A stretch of DNA of 64,000 nt from assembly GCA_014058405.1 (NCBI GenBank), contig CP047423.1, forward strand, positions 2,480,001 through 2,544,000, written 5' to 3'. The position numbers and the translations under genes are program-made. Positions 27,180 through 36,751 of this stretch are shown here, in pieces (position 1 is the stretch's first letter; the number at the start of each line of letters is the position of its first letter). Origin of the DNA: Candidatus Nitrospira kreftii (GTDB lineage: Bacteria > Nitrospirota > Nitrospiria > Nitrospirales > Nitrospiraceae). The notes beneath the pieces were generated by a model, which worked only from the letters and a program-made list of their open reading frames with translations, ran no database searches and was not told where the DNA came from.

Positions 27180-28280
27180 TCAGGTTGAGAGCAGCAACCT
27201 CTCCAACTGTGCCACGATTCGCTCCGCCGCCTTCCCATCCCATAGCGGAGGGATTGCTCCCTTCTTCCATTCCCCTGCCATCAATCGCGCAAGAGCAGGT
27301 GAAAGTTTGCTCGGATCAGTTCCGATCAGTGCGTTGGTCCCGATGGTGATGGTTTCTGGACGTTCGGTGTTGTCACGCAGAGTCAGGCAGGGAACGCCCA
27401 GGACGGTGGTCTCTTCCGTGATGCCACCGGAATCGGTAATCACACCCTTGGCGTGCTTCACGAGATAATTGAATTCCAGGTAACCGAGTGGATCGACATA
27501 ATGCAGTTGCGGTGTCTTACTATCGAGTTCTCGAAGATTTTTTGCGGTCCGTGGGTGAACGGGAAACACTACAGGCAATCCCTTCGTCCCGTCACTAATG
27601 GCTCGAAGCAGGTCCAAAAGTTTCCGTTCACCATCAACATTGGCAGGTCGGTGCAGCGTCACGACAAAAAACCGACCAGGTGTGAGCTTCAGCGACTCCC
27701 AACAAGCCGGGGGTCGTAAGCGCGGCATATTTTTGAGCAAGGTGTCGATCATCGTGTTGCCGACGAAGAAGATTTGATCATCCGTCGCCCCGGCACGACG
27801 CAGGTTGTCATTGGCCGTTTCGCTGGTCGTAAAAAACCAGTTCGTGATGGAATCGGTCACGACTCGATTGATCTCCTCCGGCATCGTCCAATCGCCGGAC
27901 CGGATGCCGCCTTCCACGTGAGCCACCGGCACGCCGAGCTTCCGTGCTGCAATCGAACACGCCATAGTTGACGTCACATCACCAACGACCAAGCACAGGT
28001 CGCTCTTCTCCTTCAATAAGACTTTCTCATACCCGACCATGATCCCGGCAGTTTGCTCGGCTTGAGTCCCCGACCCTACCTCGAGATTAATATCTGGGTC
28101 GGGAATTCCAAGTTCTTCGAAGAAACTCCCAGACATCGCACGGTCATAATGTTGACCGGTATGAATCAATCGATATTGCAGCTGACTGCCACGGCCTTCA
28201 GCGGCTTTCAGCGCCTCGATGATCGGTGCGATTTTCATAAAATTTGGTCTTGCCCCGGCAATGATATCGATACGTTTCAC
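27180..28280 (-). CDS. wecB: UDP-N-acetylglucosamine 2-epimerase (non-hydrolysing)
   Basis: The 366-residue cytoplasmic enzyme interconverts UDP-GlcNAc and UDP-ManNAc. It starts MKRIDIIAGARPNFMKIAPI and carries HTGQHYDRAMSGSFFEELGI, GDVTSTMACSIAARK, VTLHRPANVDGE and TDSGGITEETTVLGVPCLTL, the standard WecB motifs. Length is normal and no change is seen at motif residues. It would supply ManNAc for the polysaccharide or its lipid carrier. A diverged 3' fragment of another wecB lies downstream, and the fcl gene is 202 bp upstream across a gap with no gene. Confidence 0.95.
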   Translation of the reverse strand: MKRIDIIAGARPNFMKIAPIIEALKAAEGRGSQLQYRLIHTGQHYDRAMSGSFFEELGIPDPDINLEVGSGTQAEQTAGIMVGYEKVLLKEKSDLCLVVGDVTSTMACSIAARKLGVPVAHVEGGIRSGDWTMPEEINRVVTDSITNWFFTTSETANDNLRRAGATDDQIFFVGNTMIDTLLKNMPRLRPPACWESLKLTPGRFFVVTLHRPANVDGERKLLDLLRAISDGTKGLPVVFPVHPRTAKNLRELDSKTPQLHYVDPLGYLEFNYLVKHAKGVITDSGGITEETTVLGVPCLTLRDNTERPETITIGTNALIGTDPSKLSPALARLMAGEWKKGAIPPLWDGKAAERIVAQLERLLLST

Positions 28281-28482
28281 TGGATTCCTCAGATTACAAT
28301 GAGATGCTTACTCTGAACGTATACGCCACCCTATTCAGGGAGTTGTTGAGCGATGTAAATACCCCAGCTATCACAGACAAGCAAACGTGTACGTAGACGG
28401 CATTCTGCCTATACTATGCAAGAACGCCCACTACATGACGGATGTATTTCTATCACAACGCGTACGGTCTGCTAGAGAACAT

Positions 28483-29445
28483 TCAGAAATGGACTTCGCG
28501 GATGGACTGGCGGTTGGCCTGAAACCATTGAACGGTGTTCTTTAGTCCGTCGCGCAAATTATGTCGAGCCTGGAATCCAAAGAGCTGTTTTGCCCGGCTG
28601 ACATCAAGACACCGACGAGGCTGGCCGTTCGGCTTGGTCGCGTCCCACTGAATCTGACCGATGAACCCCACCTCGGCCGCGATTATCGTGGCGAGATCGT
28701 GAATTCTGACTTCTTCACCCGTTCCCAGATTGACCGGGAGATCACCATCATACTTTTCGGCCGCGAGCAGAATCCCCTCGGCGGCATCCTCGACATACAA
28801 GAATTCCCGAGTCGGAGATCCATCACCCCACAGAGTGATGAATGCACGCCCCTCTTCCTTCGCCGCAGCACATTTCCGAATCAAGGCCGGAATGACATGG
28901 GAGGTTTCCAGGTCAAAGTTGTCGCGCGGTCCGTACAGATTCACGGGGAAAAGCACAATGGAGTTGAAGCCATATTGTTGCCGATAGGCCTGCGACTGCG
29001 CCAGCATCATTTTCTTCGCCAATCCGTACGGGGCATTGGTTTCTTCAGGATACCCGTTCCAGATGTCGTCTTCCTTGAAAGGAATCGGAGCGAACTTGGG
29101 ATAGGCACAAATCGTCCCGGTGGCCACAAACTTCTTGAGACCCTGTTGTCGGCCCACCTCGATCAACTGAGCACCCATCATCAAGTTGTCGTAGAAGAAC
29201 CGTCCGGGATTGGCTTGATTCGCACCGATGCCGCCGACACGAGCCGCCAAATGAATCACGACATCCGGTTTGGTGTCGCCATACAATTGCTTCACGGCAT
29301 CCATCTGCACCAGATCATAGTCTCGGCTTCGAGGCACCACGATCTGTTCACAACCCTTCGCGCGTAACTGGTCCACGACGAAAGAGCCGAGGAACCCGGC
29401 TCCTCCGGTCACGACCACGCGTTTATCAGACCAGAAAAATGGCAT
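28483..29445 (-). CDS. fcl: GDP-L-fucose synthase
   Basis: The 320-residue short-chain dehydrogenase/reductase converts GDP-4-keto-6-deoxymannose to GDP-L-fucose, the step after Gmd. It starts [20 protein letters not shown] (NADP-binding GGAGFLG), has the YGLAKK catalytic Tyr-Lys pair and an LNTP-type substrate region. It lies in operon order behind gmd, but a 527-bp cassette with heptad repeats and an S23-like gene now separates the two. The left heptad arm begins 7 bp upstream of its ATG, so the cassette supplies its ribosome-binding context. Confidence 0.95.
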   Translation of the reverse strand: MPFFWSDKRVVVTGGAGFLGSFVVDQLRAKGCEQIVVPRSRDYDLVQMDAVKQLYGDTKPDVVIHLAARVGGIGANQANPGRFFYDNLMMGAQLIEVGRQQGLKKFVATGTICAYPKFAPIPFKEDDIWNGYPEETNAPYGLAKKMMLAQSQAYRQQYGFNSIVLFPVNLYGPRDNFDLETSHVIPALIRKCAAAKEEGRAFITLWGDGSPTREFLYVEDAAEGILLAAEKYDGDLPVNLGTGEEVRIHDLATIIAAEVGFIGQIQWDATKPNGQPRRCLDVSRAKQLFGFQARHNLRDGLKNTVQWFQANRQSIREVHF

Positions 29446-29451
29446 AGCAGC

Positions 29452-29479
29452 TTGAGGTTGGAGGGTAGAGGTTTGAGGT
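29452..29479. repeat. heptad repeat arm, left side of S23 cassette 1
   Basis: Four 7-bp units in a row on the plus strand: TTGAGGT, TGGAGGG, TAGAGGT, TTGAGGT. The opposite arm at 29951-29978 has the reverse-complement units. Together they enclose the S23-like gene. Confidence 0.8.
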
Positions 29480-29503
29480 TTTCAAATCTGGAGGATTCGG
29501 GCC

Positions 29504-29890
29504 TTACCCTCCGTGACGGCCCTGTCCTCTGACAGCATTCATCAGCCCATTTAGTTTGCGATCAAGCGATTCAGCTTGTATGCGAACCGCAACTGATTCG
29601 TTAGCAGTAAGGATTTTTCTTTTTCTGAACAATTCAACAAGTGTGACCGTTTCATAGAGAGAGCCTTGAGCAATGCTTAAGTACTGGAGGAATTCTTTCC
29701 TGTGTTGTCGGCCCTTCCCTTCAGCGATGTTTTGCGAGATCGACGCGACAGCCCCTTCAATCTGAGATATCAATCGAAAATGTCTACCTCGCGGGACCCG
29801 GTCAATCAGCCCTAACACGGCATCAGCAAGTGCGAGCGAATCCTGCCAGACTTCAAGCTTCTCGAATGGAAAGACGTACCGCTCGCTCAA
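29504..29890 (-). CDS. S23/Avd-like four-helix-bundle protein, cassette 1
   Basis: The 129-residue protein reads FPFEKLEVWQDSLALADAVL, then PRGRHFRLISQIEGAVASIS, QNIAEGKGRQHRKEFLQYLS and IAQGSLYETVTLVELFRKRK, the pattern of the four-helix-bundle family known from 23S rRNA intervening sequences and the Avd protein of diversity-generating retroelements. These are basic, nucleic-acid-associated bundles. The best start is TTG at 29888-29890 (GAGGTG about 9 bp upstream); no ATG fits. It is inserted between gmd and fcl within inverted heptad arms. No reverse transcriptase is present nearby. The function of stand-alone copies is unknown. Confidence 0.82.
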   Translation of the reverse strand: MSERYVFPFEKLEVWQDSLALADAVLGLIDRVPRGRHFRLISQIEGAVASISQNIAEGKGRQHRKEFLQYLSIAQGSLYETVTLVELFRKRKILTANESVAVRIQAESLDRKLNGLMNAVRGQGRHGG

Positions 29891-29950
29891 CCCCTGCACC
29901 TCGGATGTTCTCGTTCCGAACCTTCCCAAAGAAAGTCGATATCTTCCCGC

Positions 29951-29978
29951 CTCCAACCTTCAACCTCAGACCTCATAC
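29951..29978. repeat. heptad repeat arm, right side of S23 cassette 1
   Basis: Four 7-bp units on the plus strand: CCTCCAA, CCTTCAA, CCTCAGA, CCTCATA, the inverted counterpart of 29452-29479. The gmd stop codon (29973-29975) lies inside the array. Confidence 0.8.
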
Positions 29979-30980
29979 TCTCTTCCTGGTCCCATCCAAT
30001 TTCTCTTTTTCCGCAGCCAGATCCGCATCGACCATCATGGCGATCAATTCTTCAAATTTCACTTTAGGCTGCCATCCGAGTTCCTTCTTAGCCTTGCCGG
30101 CATCTCCAATCAACAGATCGACCTCCGTGGGTCGATAGTATTTTTCGTCGATCTTGACATGCTTCTTCCAATCGAGCTGTAGCCGGTCGAACGCCAGCTC
30201 CAACATTTCCTTGACGGTATGAGTTTCCCCTGTCGCGATCACATAGTCATCGGGCTGCGATGCCTGCAACATCATCCACATAGCCTCAACGTAGTCGCCG
30301 GCATAGCCCCAGTCGCGCTTCGCATCTAGATTTCCTAAGAATAAGTCTTGCTGCGTACCGAGCTTGATCCGTGCCGCCGCCTTGGTGATTTTCCTCGTCA
30401 CGAAAGTTTCACCGCGTCGAGGTGATTCATGGTTGAAGAGAATGCCATTGCAGGCAAAGAGGTTGTAGGCCTCTCGATAGTTCACCGTGATCCAGTAGGA
30501 ATAGACTTTGGCCGCCCCATAGGGACTCCGGGGATAAAACGGCGTCGTCTCTTTCTGTGGCACCTCCAATACTTTCCCGAACATCTCGCTCGATGAGGCT
30601 TGATAAAACTTCGGCCTGAGCCCCGACTCTCGAATCGCCTCAAGGAGCCGAATGGTCCCGAGCCCCGTGATCTCCCCTGTATATTCAGGAATATCAAAAC
30701 TCACTCGCACATGGCTCTGGGCGCCAAGATTGTAGATTTCATCTGGCTGGACCGTGCGCAAGATCCGATTCAGAGAGCTGGCGTCGTTCAAGTCGCCATA
30801 GACGAGATGGAGTCGCCGATGGGGCACATGCGGATCCTCATAAATAGGATCAATTCGACCCGTATTGAACGAGCTGGAACGGCGGACAATGCCGTACACC
30901 TCGTACCCTCTCCCCAGGAGGAATTCAGACAGATAGGAGCCATCTTGGCCGGTAATCCCGGTGATGAGTGCTTTCTTCAC
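29973..30980 (-). CDS. gmd: GDP-mannose 4,6-dehydratase
   Basis: The 335-residue enzyme turns GDP-mannose into GDP-4-keto-6-deoxymannose, the precursor for Fcl. It begins [20 protein letters not shown] with the glycine-rich NADP motif, then [13 protein letters not shown] and the [12 protein letters not shown] catalytic Tyr/Lys motif. Length is somewhat short but all core motifs are present. It is divergent from gspC across about 145 bp. Its last codons run into the heptad array of the S23 cassette, so its C-terminal residues (DGTRKRV) may be partly repeat-derived. Confidence 0.95.
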   Translation of the reverse strand: MKKALITGITGQDGSYLSEFLLGRGYEVYGIVRRSSSFNTGRIDPIYEDPHVPHRRLHLVYGDLNDASSLNRILRTVQPDEIYNLGAQSHVRVSFDIPEYTGEITGLGTIRLLEAIRESGLRPKFYQASSSEMFGKVLEVPQKETTPFYPRSPYGAAKVYSYWITVNYREAYNLFACNGILFNHESPRRGETFVTRKITKAAARIKLGTQQDLFLGNLDAKRDWGYAGDYVEAMWMMLQASQPDDYVIATGETHTVKEMLELAFDRLQLDWKKHVKIDEKYYRPTEVDLLIGDAGKAKKELGWQPKVKFEELIAMMVDADLAAEKEKLDGTRKRV

Positions 30981-31125
30981 GCGTGCAACCTCCTTAGTGA
31001 AAGGGATTATTGCTGGCTCGAGTCATTTTGTCCACCCATCACGTGAAAGGCTGCAACAAAAAGATTCTTGCGGCCATCACGGTTCACCGAGTACCATGGG
31101 AGCTTGTTCTAGTCAGAACCATATT

Positions 31126-32046
31126 ATGGCAACAGTTTCTTCTCAACATGTCCGCTCCGCTGGTGTGCTGCTATGTCTGGTGGCGTGCGGGTTGCTCGCC
31201 GCCCACTCCATCAATGCGTTTGTCGCAGATGCGTTGTACATAATGCCGGAGCCTCCTGCTGGAGTCAGCGTCGGCGCACCGGGAGGAGCTCCATCGCTCG
31301 CGTCTTACTCGCCCCTCCGAGCGGTTGAGCAGATTCGGTCAAGCGGACTCTTCCTTCTTCCGCCTAGCGTCGGCGACGGCACGACGAATGCTGCAAGCTC
31401 TAGACGTCCTGGGGCCGCCGGTGCCGCGGTGCGGGCTTCCCTCGGTTTGGCAGAGAAGCTGCGGTTGATCGGAGTCGTGTTGGGCGATCAGCGCGGTGTC
31501 TTTGCGATCATTGAAGACCTCGCATCGAAGCAGCAATCGCTGTATCATCTTCACGACTCGGTGCTGGATTTCGGTGAGGTCAGTGACATTCGTCGTAACG
31601 GGATCGTGATTCGCCAAGGCAATTTGGAAGAGTTGCTGGAGCTGGCGCATGCGGAAGCCCCACCTGTCGCTAGCGATTCCGCCGGCACACCCCCCTCTCC
31701 TAAAAAACCGTCGACTTCCGGCGCTCCCCTACGAAAAGTCGTCGATCGCCGCGAAGTGGAGCTGGCCATGAGCGATCTCCCAAAACTCTTATCGCAGGCG
31801 AGAGCCGTACCCAATATGGCCAACGGAGCGGTGAATGGCTATCGACTGGACTACATCGCCCCGGCGAGTTTTTATGAAAAGATCGGTGTTCAGACTGGAG
31901 ACGTCTTGCAGCGCGTCAACGGGGTCGACATCCGTGACCCCAGTACCATGTTGAGCCTGCTCCAACAGCTCAAGAATGAGCAGATCGTCAAGCTCGATGT
32001 GGTTCGGAACAACCAACGCTCGACAATTACCTATGAATTACGGTGA
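31126..32046 (+). CDS. gspC: type II secretion protein GspC-like (inner membrane, PDZ)
   Basis: The 306-residue protein has one N-terminal helix (SAGVLLCLVACGLLAAHSIN), a proline-rich periplasmic linker, an HR-like domain (LIGVVLGDQRGVFAIIED) and a C-terminal PDZ-like domain (YEKIGVQTGDVLQRVNGVDI). GspC links the inner-membrane platform to the secretin. Start is uncertain: ATG at 31126 is chosen because the helix follows closely, and ATG at 31096 is possible; neither has a strong ribosome site. It opens the plus-strand gsp operon. The linker is Ala/Pro/Ser rich. Confidence 0.82.
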   Translation: MATVSSQHVRSAGVLLCLVACGLLAAHSINAFVADALYIMPEPPAGVSVGAPGGAPSLASYSPLRAVEQIRSSGLFLLPPSVGDGTTNAASSRRPGAAGAAVRASLGLAEKLRLIGVVLGDQRGVFAIIEDLASKQQSLYHLHDSVLDFGEVSDIRRNGIVIRQGNLEELLELAHAEAPPVASDSAGTPPSPKKPSTSGAPLRKVVDRREVELAMSDLPKLLSQARAVPNMANGAVNGYRLDYIAPASFYEKIGVQTGDVLQRVNGVDIRDPSTMLSLLQQLKNEQIVKLDVVRNNQRSTITYELR

Positions 32047-32357
32047 ATCACGGTCGGCAGTTCTCTCACCCCTCTGAACTCGGTCCCTCACTCTCCTATC
32101 ATGCCGAGTTCCCTGGTCACAGTCTTCGATCACGGCCAGGACCAAGGCTCTTTGAAACAGGTGATCGAAAGATTCGCCCGTTCATTGAAGCGATGTAATC
32201 GCAGCCTTAGAGCAACTCAGGATGCACAAGGTCTCAATTTTACGTAACGAATTTGCCTTGTCCTTGCCAGGCCGTGAGAAGGAAGAGTATCTTTACGTCG
32301 AACAGGACAGTGACCGTAGAGACTGCGGATCATGATACCCGTCTTGATTCACACGAC
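32047..32357. other. 311-bp gap at the usual gspD position
   Basis: The gap between gspC and gspE holds no open frame of convincing size and no trace of a secretin gene on either strand by eye. Many T2SS operons have gspD here. A promoter for gspE may lie in it but no clear boxes were recognised. Confidence 0.55.
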
Positions 32358-34118
32358 ATGAAAGAAATTGGCCACATGCTTGAGACCGATCAACCCGATT
32401 CCGGTCCTCGTCGTCCTCTGTTGGGACGCATCCTCGAGGAGAAGTTTCATCTCTTGGAGTCAAAGCTGGAGGAAGCGTTATCTTATCAACAGGAAAAGGG
32501 CGGCCGATTGGGAGAGGTCCTGCTCCATTTGCGCACATTACGGGAAGAACAGTTGCTGGAAGCACTCGCGCAACAATTTGAGATGACGTGGATGCCGCAG
32601 CTGGATACCAGCCATGTCGACCACGAGCTGATCAAGAAGGTCCCCATCGCCTTTTGTCGGCGATACCACGTCTTACCACTTCGGTATGAAGAGGGGTTTA
32701 TCCTGACCGCCTCGACCGACCCTCTGGAAACCGTCGCCCTGGATGACCTTCGACTGCTCTTAGGCAAACCCATCAAGCCCATCTTGACGAGCAGCGTGAC
32801 CCTCCTCAGCTGCTTAAACCGCGCGTACGACGAAATTGCTAATCCGGCCGGTGCCGAGCAAGTGATGGAAGATATTGCGGCGAACCAGAGCCTCGACCAG
32901 CTGGCGCACGAACTTGATGAGCCGCAAGACTTGCTCGATGCGACCGATGAGGCTCCGATCATCCGGCTGGTCAACTCGGTGCTGTTTCAGGCGGTTCGAC
33001 AACGAGCCAGTGACATCCACTTTGAATCCTTCGAACGTGGGCTGGTGATCCGCTATCGTATCGACGGTGTGCTGTATCCGGTCCTCACACCACCGAAGCA
33101 TTTGCAAGCGAGCATCATCGCGCGACTGAAGATCATGGCCGGCCTCAATATAGCCGAGAAGCGCCTCCCGCAAGACGGCCGCTTCGCCATTCGGACCTCC
33201 GGAAAGGATGTTGACCTTCGAGTCTCCGTGTTACCGACGTCACACGGCGAGCGAGTCGTGCTGCGCTTGTTGGAGAAGGAAAATCGACTCCTGAATCTTT
33301 CGGAGATGGGATTCTCAAAAGAACGACTCGCGGTGATTCATCAACTGATCCAGCTCGCTCACGGGATTATTCTCGTTACCGGCCCCACGGGAAGCGGCAA
33401 GACGACCACGCTCTATGCCGCATTGAGCCACATCAACGCACCGGACAAGAACATTATTACCGTCGAGGACCCGGTCGAATACCAGTTGGTCGGAGTCGGG
33501 CAGATGCAGGTCAACCCCAAGATCAATCTGTCCTTTGCTGCCGGACTGCGGTCGATCCTTCGACAAGACCCCGACGTCATCATGATCGGTGAAATCCGCG
33601 ACCGTGAAACAGCGGAGATCGCCATTCACGCCTCCCTCACAGGACACCTGGTGTTTTCCACGCTGCACACAAACGATGCCGCAAGCGCTGCCACACGCCT
33701 GATCGATATGGGTATCGAGCCGTTTCTCGTCGCGTCATCGGTCGTCGCCGTGCTTGCCCAGCGATTACTGAGACGGATCTGCCCGGACTGTAAGCGATCG
33801 TATACGGCAAGCGAGGAAGAACTCGATCGTCTCGATTTACCGCCCGGTTCGAACACCACGCTCTATCGAGGGGCAGGCTGTGCAGCCTGTTCGCAGACCG
33901 GGTATCGCGGACGAACCGGCATTTTCGAACTCATGGTGCTCGACGACGAAATCAGGCGTCTGATCGGGAGCAAAGCGGACTCAACCGCCATCAAACAGGC
34001 GGCCATCGCCAAGGGCATGGTGACGTTAAAGCAGGAAGGTGCGGACCGAGTCATCCAGGGTCACACCACGCTGGAAGAAGTCATGCGAATCACTCAACAA
34101 GAAATCGACGTCGACTAG
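32358..34118 (+). CDS. gspE: type II secretion ATPase GspE
   Basis: The protein of about 586 residues has a GspE N-domain (GRLGEVLLHLRTLREEQLLE) and a C-terminal hexameric ATPase with Walker A GPTGSGKTTTLYAAL, an Asp box (NIITVEDPVEYQ), Walker B (RQDPDVIMIGEIRDRETAEI), a His box (FSTLHTNDAASAATRLIDMG) and a tetracysteine zinc motif (CPDCKRSY ... CAACSQTGY). It powers pseudopilus assembly. Possible starts are ATG at 32358, a downstream ATG at 32376 and an upstream GTG near 32310; none has an ideal ribosome site. Its neighbours are gspC and gspF. Confidence 0.95.
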   Translation: MKEIGHMLETDQPDSGPRRPLLGRILEEKFHLLESKLEEALSYQQEKGGRLGEVLLHLRTLREEQLLEALAQQFEMTWMPQLDTSHVDHELIKKVPIAFCRRYHVLPLRYEEGFILTASTDPLETVALDDLRLLLGKPIKPILTSSVTLLSCLNRAYDEIANPAGAEQVMEDIAANQSLDQLAHELDEPQDLLDATDEAPIIRLVNSVLFQAVRQRASDIHFESFERGLVIRYRIDGVLYPVLTPPKHLQASIIARLKIMAGLNIAEKRLPQDGRFAIRTSGKDVDLRVSVLPTSHGERVVLRLLEKENRLLNLSEMGFSKERLAVIHQLIQLAHGIILVTGPTGSGKTTTLYAALSHINAPDKNIITVEDPVEYQLVGVGQMQVNPKINLSFAAGLRSILRQDPDVIMIGEIRDRETAEIAIHASLTGHLVFSTLHTNDAASAATRLIDMGIEPFLVASSVVAVLAQRLLRRICPDCKRSYTASEEELDRLDLPPGSNTTLYRGAGCAACSQTGYRGRTGIFELMVLDDEIRRLIGSKADSTAIKQAAIAKGMVTLKQEGADRVIQGHTTLEEVMRITQQEIDVD

Positions 34119-34216
34119 ATGGCAGCCCGTTTCTCTCACCATTGTTTCCGTCTTCATTCCTATCGGGTCATCAGAAAACCATGGGTGGTCCGTCGTTCTC
34201 CGGGAGCCTGTTGATC

Positions 34217-35455
34217 ATGCCTGTCTATCAATACCATGGGTACCGGAGCGACGGTGGAGCCGCGACAGGGATCGTCGACGCAGAAAACGTCAAGGTTGCG
34301 CGGCTGAAGCTCAGGAAAGAAGGGGTGTATCCGACCGATGTCGTCGAGCAAAACCAACCATCGGGTCGCTCGCAAGAAAAAGGCCGTTCCACGACCGCGC
34401 GTACGACCGGGAAATCTTCCGTCCTTTCGGCAACCGACCTGTCCTTGCTGACCAGGCAATTTGCGACACTCCTGGTCGCCGGGCTCCCTCTGGTCGACGC
34501 GCTCGGCGTCCTCGTGGACCAAGCCCAGAAAAAACCTCTTAAAGCCCTTCTCGCCGATATCAGAGAACAAATTCGCGGTGGAAAAGCGTTGAGTGTCGTC
34601 TTGGAATCGTATGAGAAGGATTTTTCCTCCATCTACGTCCATATGGTACGAGCCGGCGAAACCAGCGGCGCACTTGATCAGATCCTGTTCAGGCTCGCGG
34701 AGTTTTTGGAGAAGCAACAGGCCCTGAGGAATAAAGTCACCAATGCGATGCTCTATCCCATCATCATGTTGGTCATTGGGACGATCATCTTGTTTTTCCT
34801 CATCACCTTTGTCGTGCCCAAGATTACCCAAGTATTCGCGCAACAGAAACAGGCATTGCCCTGGCCGACCGTCGCACTGATGTCGGTCAGCGAGTTCATG
34901 GCCGATTATTGGATGGTGCTGGTGGGGCTCGTCATCGGAGGTCTGTACTTACTCCGGCGATTTACCCATACTGCACGAGGCCGCATGGTCGCCGACCGCG
35001 TGACGCTCAGGCTCCCGCTGATCGGCGACGTCGCTAGAATGGTGTCGATTTCCAGACTCACGAGCACCCTGTCAACGATGTTGGCGAGCGGTGTCCAATT
35101 ACTCGATGCACTAGATGTCTCCAAACGGGTGATGAACAATCGTGTGCTCGAAGAAACAGTGGAAGGCGCGCGGCAGAATATCCGCGAGGGCGAGACGATC
35201 GCCGATCCCTTGAAGCGGAGCGGAGAATTTCCTGCCTTGGTCACTCACATGATCGCCGTCGGTGAGAAAAGCGGGGAAATGGAAGAGATGCTGCGCCGGG
35301 TCAGCCAAATTTACGACAGCGAAGTCGAGCGCGTGATTGCCCGCTTGACCTCTTTGATGGAGCCGATCATGATTCTCGTGATGGGGGCCATTGTACTCTT
35401 CATCGTCGTCGCGATTCTCTTACCCATCTTCGAAATGGGGCAAATGATACGATGA
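34217..35455 (+). CDS. gspF: type II secretion inner-membrane platform protein GspF
   Basis: The 412-residue protein starts MPVYQYHGYRSDGGAATGIV and has two T2SSF domains, each with a hydrophobic helix (MLYPIIMLVIGTIILFFLIT at about 200 and IMILVMGAIVLFIVVAILLP near the C-terminus), plus the typical LLTRQFATLLVAGLPLVDAL. I chose ATG at 34217 because GGGAG lies upstream and the family begins there; 25 upstream codons lack support. It anchors GspE and organises pseudopilin assembly. Distance to gspE is 98 bp. Confidence 0.93.
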   Translation: MPVYQYHGYRSDGGAATGIVDAENVKVARLKLRKEGVYPTDVVEQNQPSGRSQEKGRSTTARTTGKSSVLSATDLSLLTRQFATLLVAGLPLVDALGVLVDQAQKKPLKALLADIREQIRGGKALSVVLESYEKDFSSIYVHMVRAGETSGALDQILFRLAEFLEKQQALRNKVTNAMLYPIIMLVIGTIILFFLITFVVPKITQVFAQQKQALPWPTVALMSVSEFMADYWMVLVGLVIGGLYLLRRFTHTARGRMVADRVTLRLPLIGDVARMVSISRLTSTLSTMLASGVQLLDALDVSKRVMNNRVLEETVEGARQNIREGETIADPLKRSGEFPALVTHMIAVGEKSGEMEEMLRRVSQIYDSEVERVIARLTSLMEPIMILVMGAIVLFIVVAILLPIFEMGQMIR

Positions 35456-35511
35456 AGGCCCGGAACACACGAACCAACATACAAAGTTGAATGACAAAGG
35501 GGGGAGTGATG

Positions 35512-36048
35512 ATGAGTGATTCAGAACAGCGGATCGATCAGCCGTTACAGACGACGGAAAAGAACCGACTCATCTTCGTAGGCGTCCGCCTGATGCAGCG
35601 GACACGAGGATCTTCCGCCGGCTTTACCTTTATCGAGATCATGGTGGTCGTCGCTATTTTGGCCATCCTCGCAGCATTGGTTGTTCCCCGCATCATGGGC
35701 AGGACCGATGACGCCAAACGGACCGCTGCAAAGGTGCAGATACGCAATATCGAAGGCGCGCTGCAACTCTACAAATTGGATAACGGGATCTACCCCACCA
35801 CCGAGCAGGGTCTCAAAGCCCTCATCGAAAAGCCGGCCGTCGGTGTGGTGCCCAAGAAGTGGAAGATCGGTGGGTACCTGCCGAAGCTTCCGGAAGATCC
35901 CTGGGGCAATCCATACAAATATGTCAGCCCCGTCCAGCGGGGAGACCAAAAGATCGACTACGAAATCACCTCTCTGGGAACAGACGGAGAGGTCGGCGGC
36001 GAGGGTGTGAACGCCGATATCACCAATTGGAATCTGGACAAAGAATAA
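35512..36048 (+). CDS. gspG: major pseudopilin GspG
   Basis: The product has a prepilin site (SSAG|FTFIEIMVVVAILAILAA; the Gly-Phe cut with Glu at +5), followed by YKLDNGIYPTTEQGLKALIE and the DPWGNPYKY calcium-loop region typical of GspG. I chose ATG at 35512, which has a strong GGGGGGAG site, giving a 37-residue leader. That is long for a prepilin; an alternative ATG at 35593 would give a normal 10-residue leader but has a weak ribosome site. GspG forms the shaft of the pseudopilus. Confidence 0.93.
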   Translation: MSDSEQRIDQPLQTTEKNRLIFVGVRLMQRTRGSSAGFTFIEIMVVVAILAILAALVVPRIMGRTDDAKRTAAKVQIRNIEGALQLYKLDNGIYPTTEQGLKALIEKPAVGVVPKKWKIGGYLPKLPEDPWGNPYKYVSPVQRGDQKIDYEITSLGTDGEVGGEGVNADITNWNLDKE

Positions 36049-36136
36049 GACATCCGTGGACCGCCAACATCCAGCAACGTTGACGCACTCTCTATGGCGA
36101 TCGAGGCTCGAACGGGCCAGTATCGCAGGAACCACC

Positions 36137-36745
36137 ATGCGTGAAGGATCGGGATGGCGGTCTCCGGCTGGTTTCACGATTTTTGAGATGCTGATCGTCC
36201 TATTTCTGCTTGGAGGAATTTTGGCCATCATGATTCCTCGAATCAGCTTCGAAGAGGATCTCCGCTCCACAGGAAGAACACTGATCGGTCTTCTTCGAAC
36301 GCTTCAAGGGGACGCAGCCTCGAAGCAGACACCCTTAAGGCTCTATCTCGACCTGGATCGAGGGCTCTACTGGTTGATGCTCGTGGAGGGCAAAGAAGAG
36401 CGCCTCCCACTTGATCCGGCCTGGAAAACCCCTCGTTCGTTACCCGAATCCATACGTCTTACTGAGGTATCCATCGGGCCAGACAAGCATATGTCCGGAC
36501 GAGTCGGTCTATCGTTCTTCACGAATGGGCGTATCGAGCCGGTCACGTTATACCTCATGGACTCAAAGAACAATCTGTTGGGACTGGCGGTTGATTCATT
36601 GACCGGGGGGATTCGGGTCAGTGATGAACGGTTCGACCTTCCACGACACCGCTTTATCCCCGATCGTGTCAGAACCCTGCTGAAAGCCAGACCGCAGACA
36701 GGAGCGGCGGGGCCTGGGATCGGCGGGACTCCCAACCTCCAGTAG
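36137..36745 (+). CDS. gspH: minor pseudopilin GspH
   Basis: The 202-residue protein begins MREGSGWRSPAGFTIFEMLI with the prepilin cut (Gly-Phe, Glu at +5) and the usual hydrophobic helix, then a beta-rich domain with LRLYLDLDRGLYWLM. Start ATG at 36137 has AGGA about 7 bp upstream; 27 upstream codons have no support. GspH is a minor pseudopilin near the tip or base of the fibre. The C-terminus (QTGAAGPGIGGTPNLQ) is Gly-rich and unusual. Confidence 0.85.
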   Translation: MREGSGWRSPAGFTIFEMLIVLFLLGGILAIMIPRISFEEDLRSTGRTLIGLLRTLQGDAASKQTPLRLYLDLDRGLYWLMLVEGKEERLPLDPAWKTPRSLPESIRLTEVSIGPDKHMSGRVGLSFFTNGRIEPVTLYLMDSKNNLLGLAVDSLTGGIRVSDERFDLPRHRFIPDRVRTLLKARPQTGAAGPGIGGTPNLQ

Positions 36746-36751
36746 GACGGC

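Noticed and set aside
32047..32357. Possible gspD remnant
   Set aside because: No secretin motif could be found in any frame of the gap.
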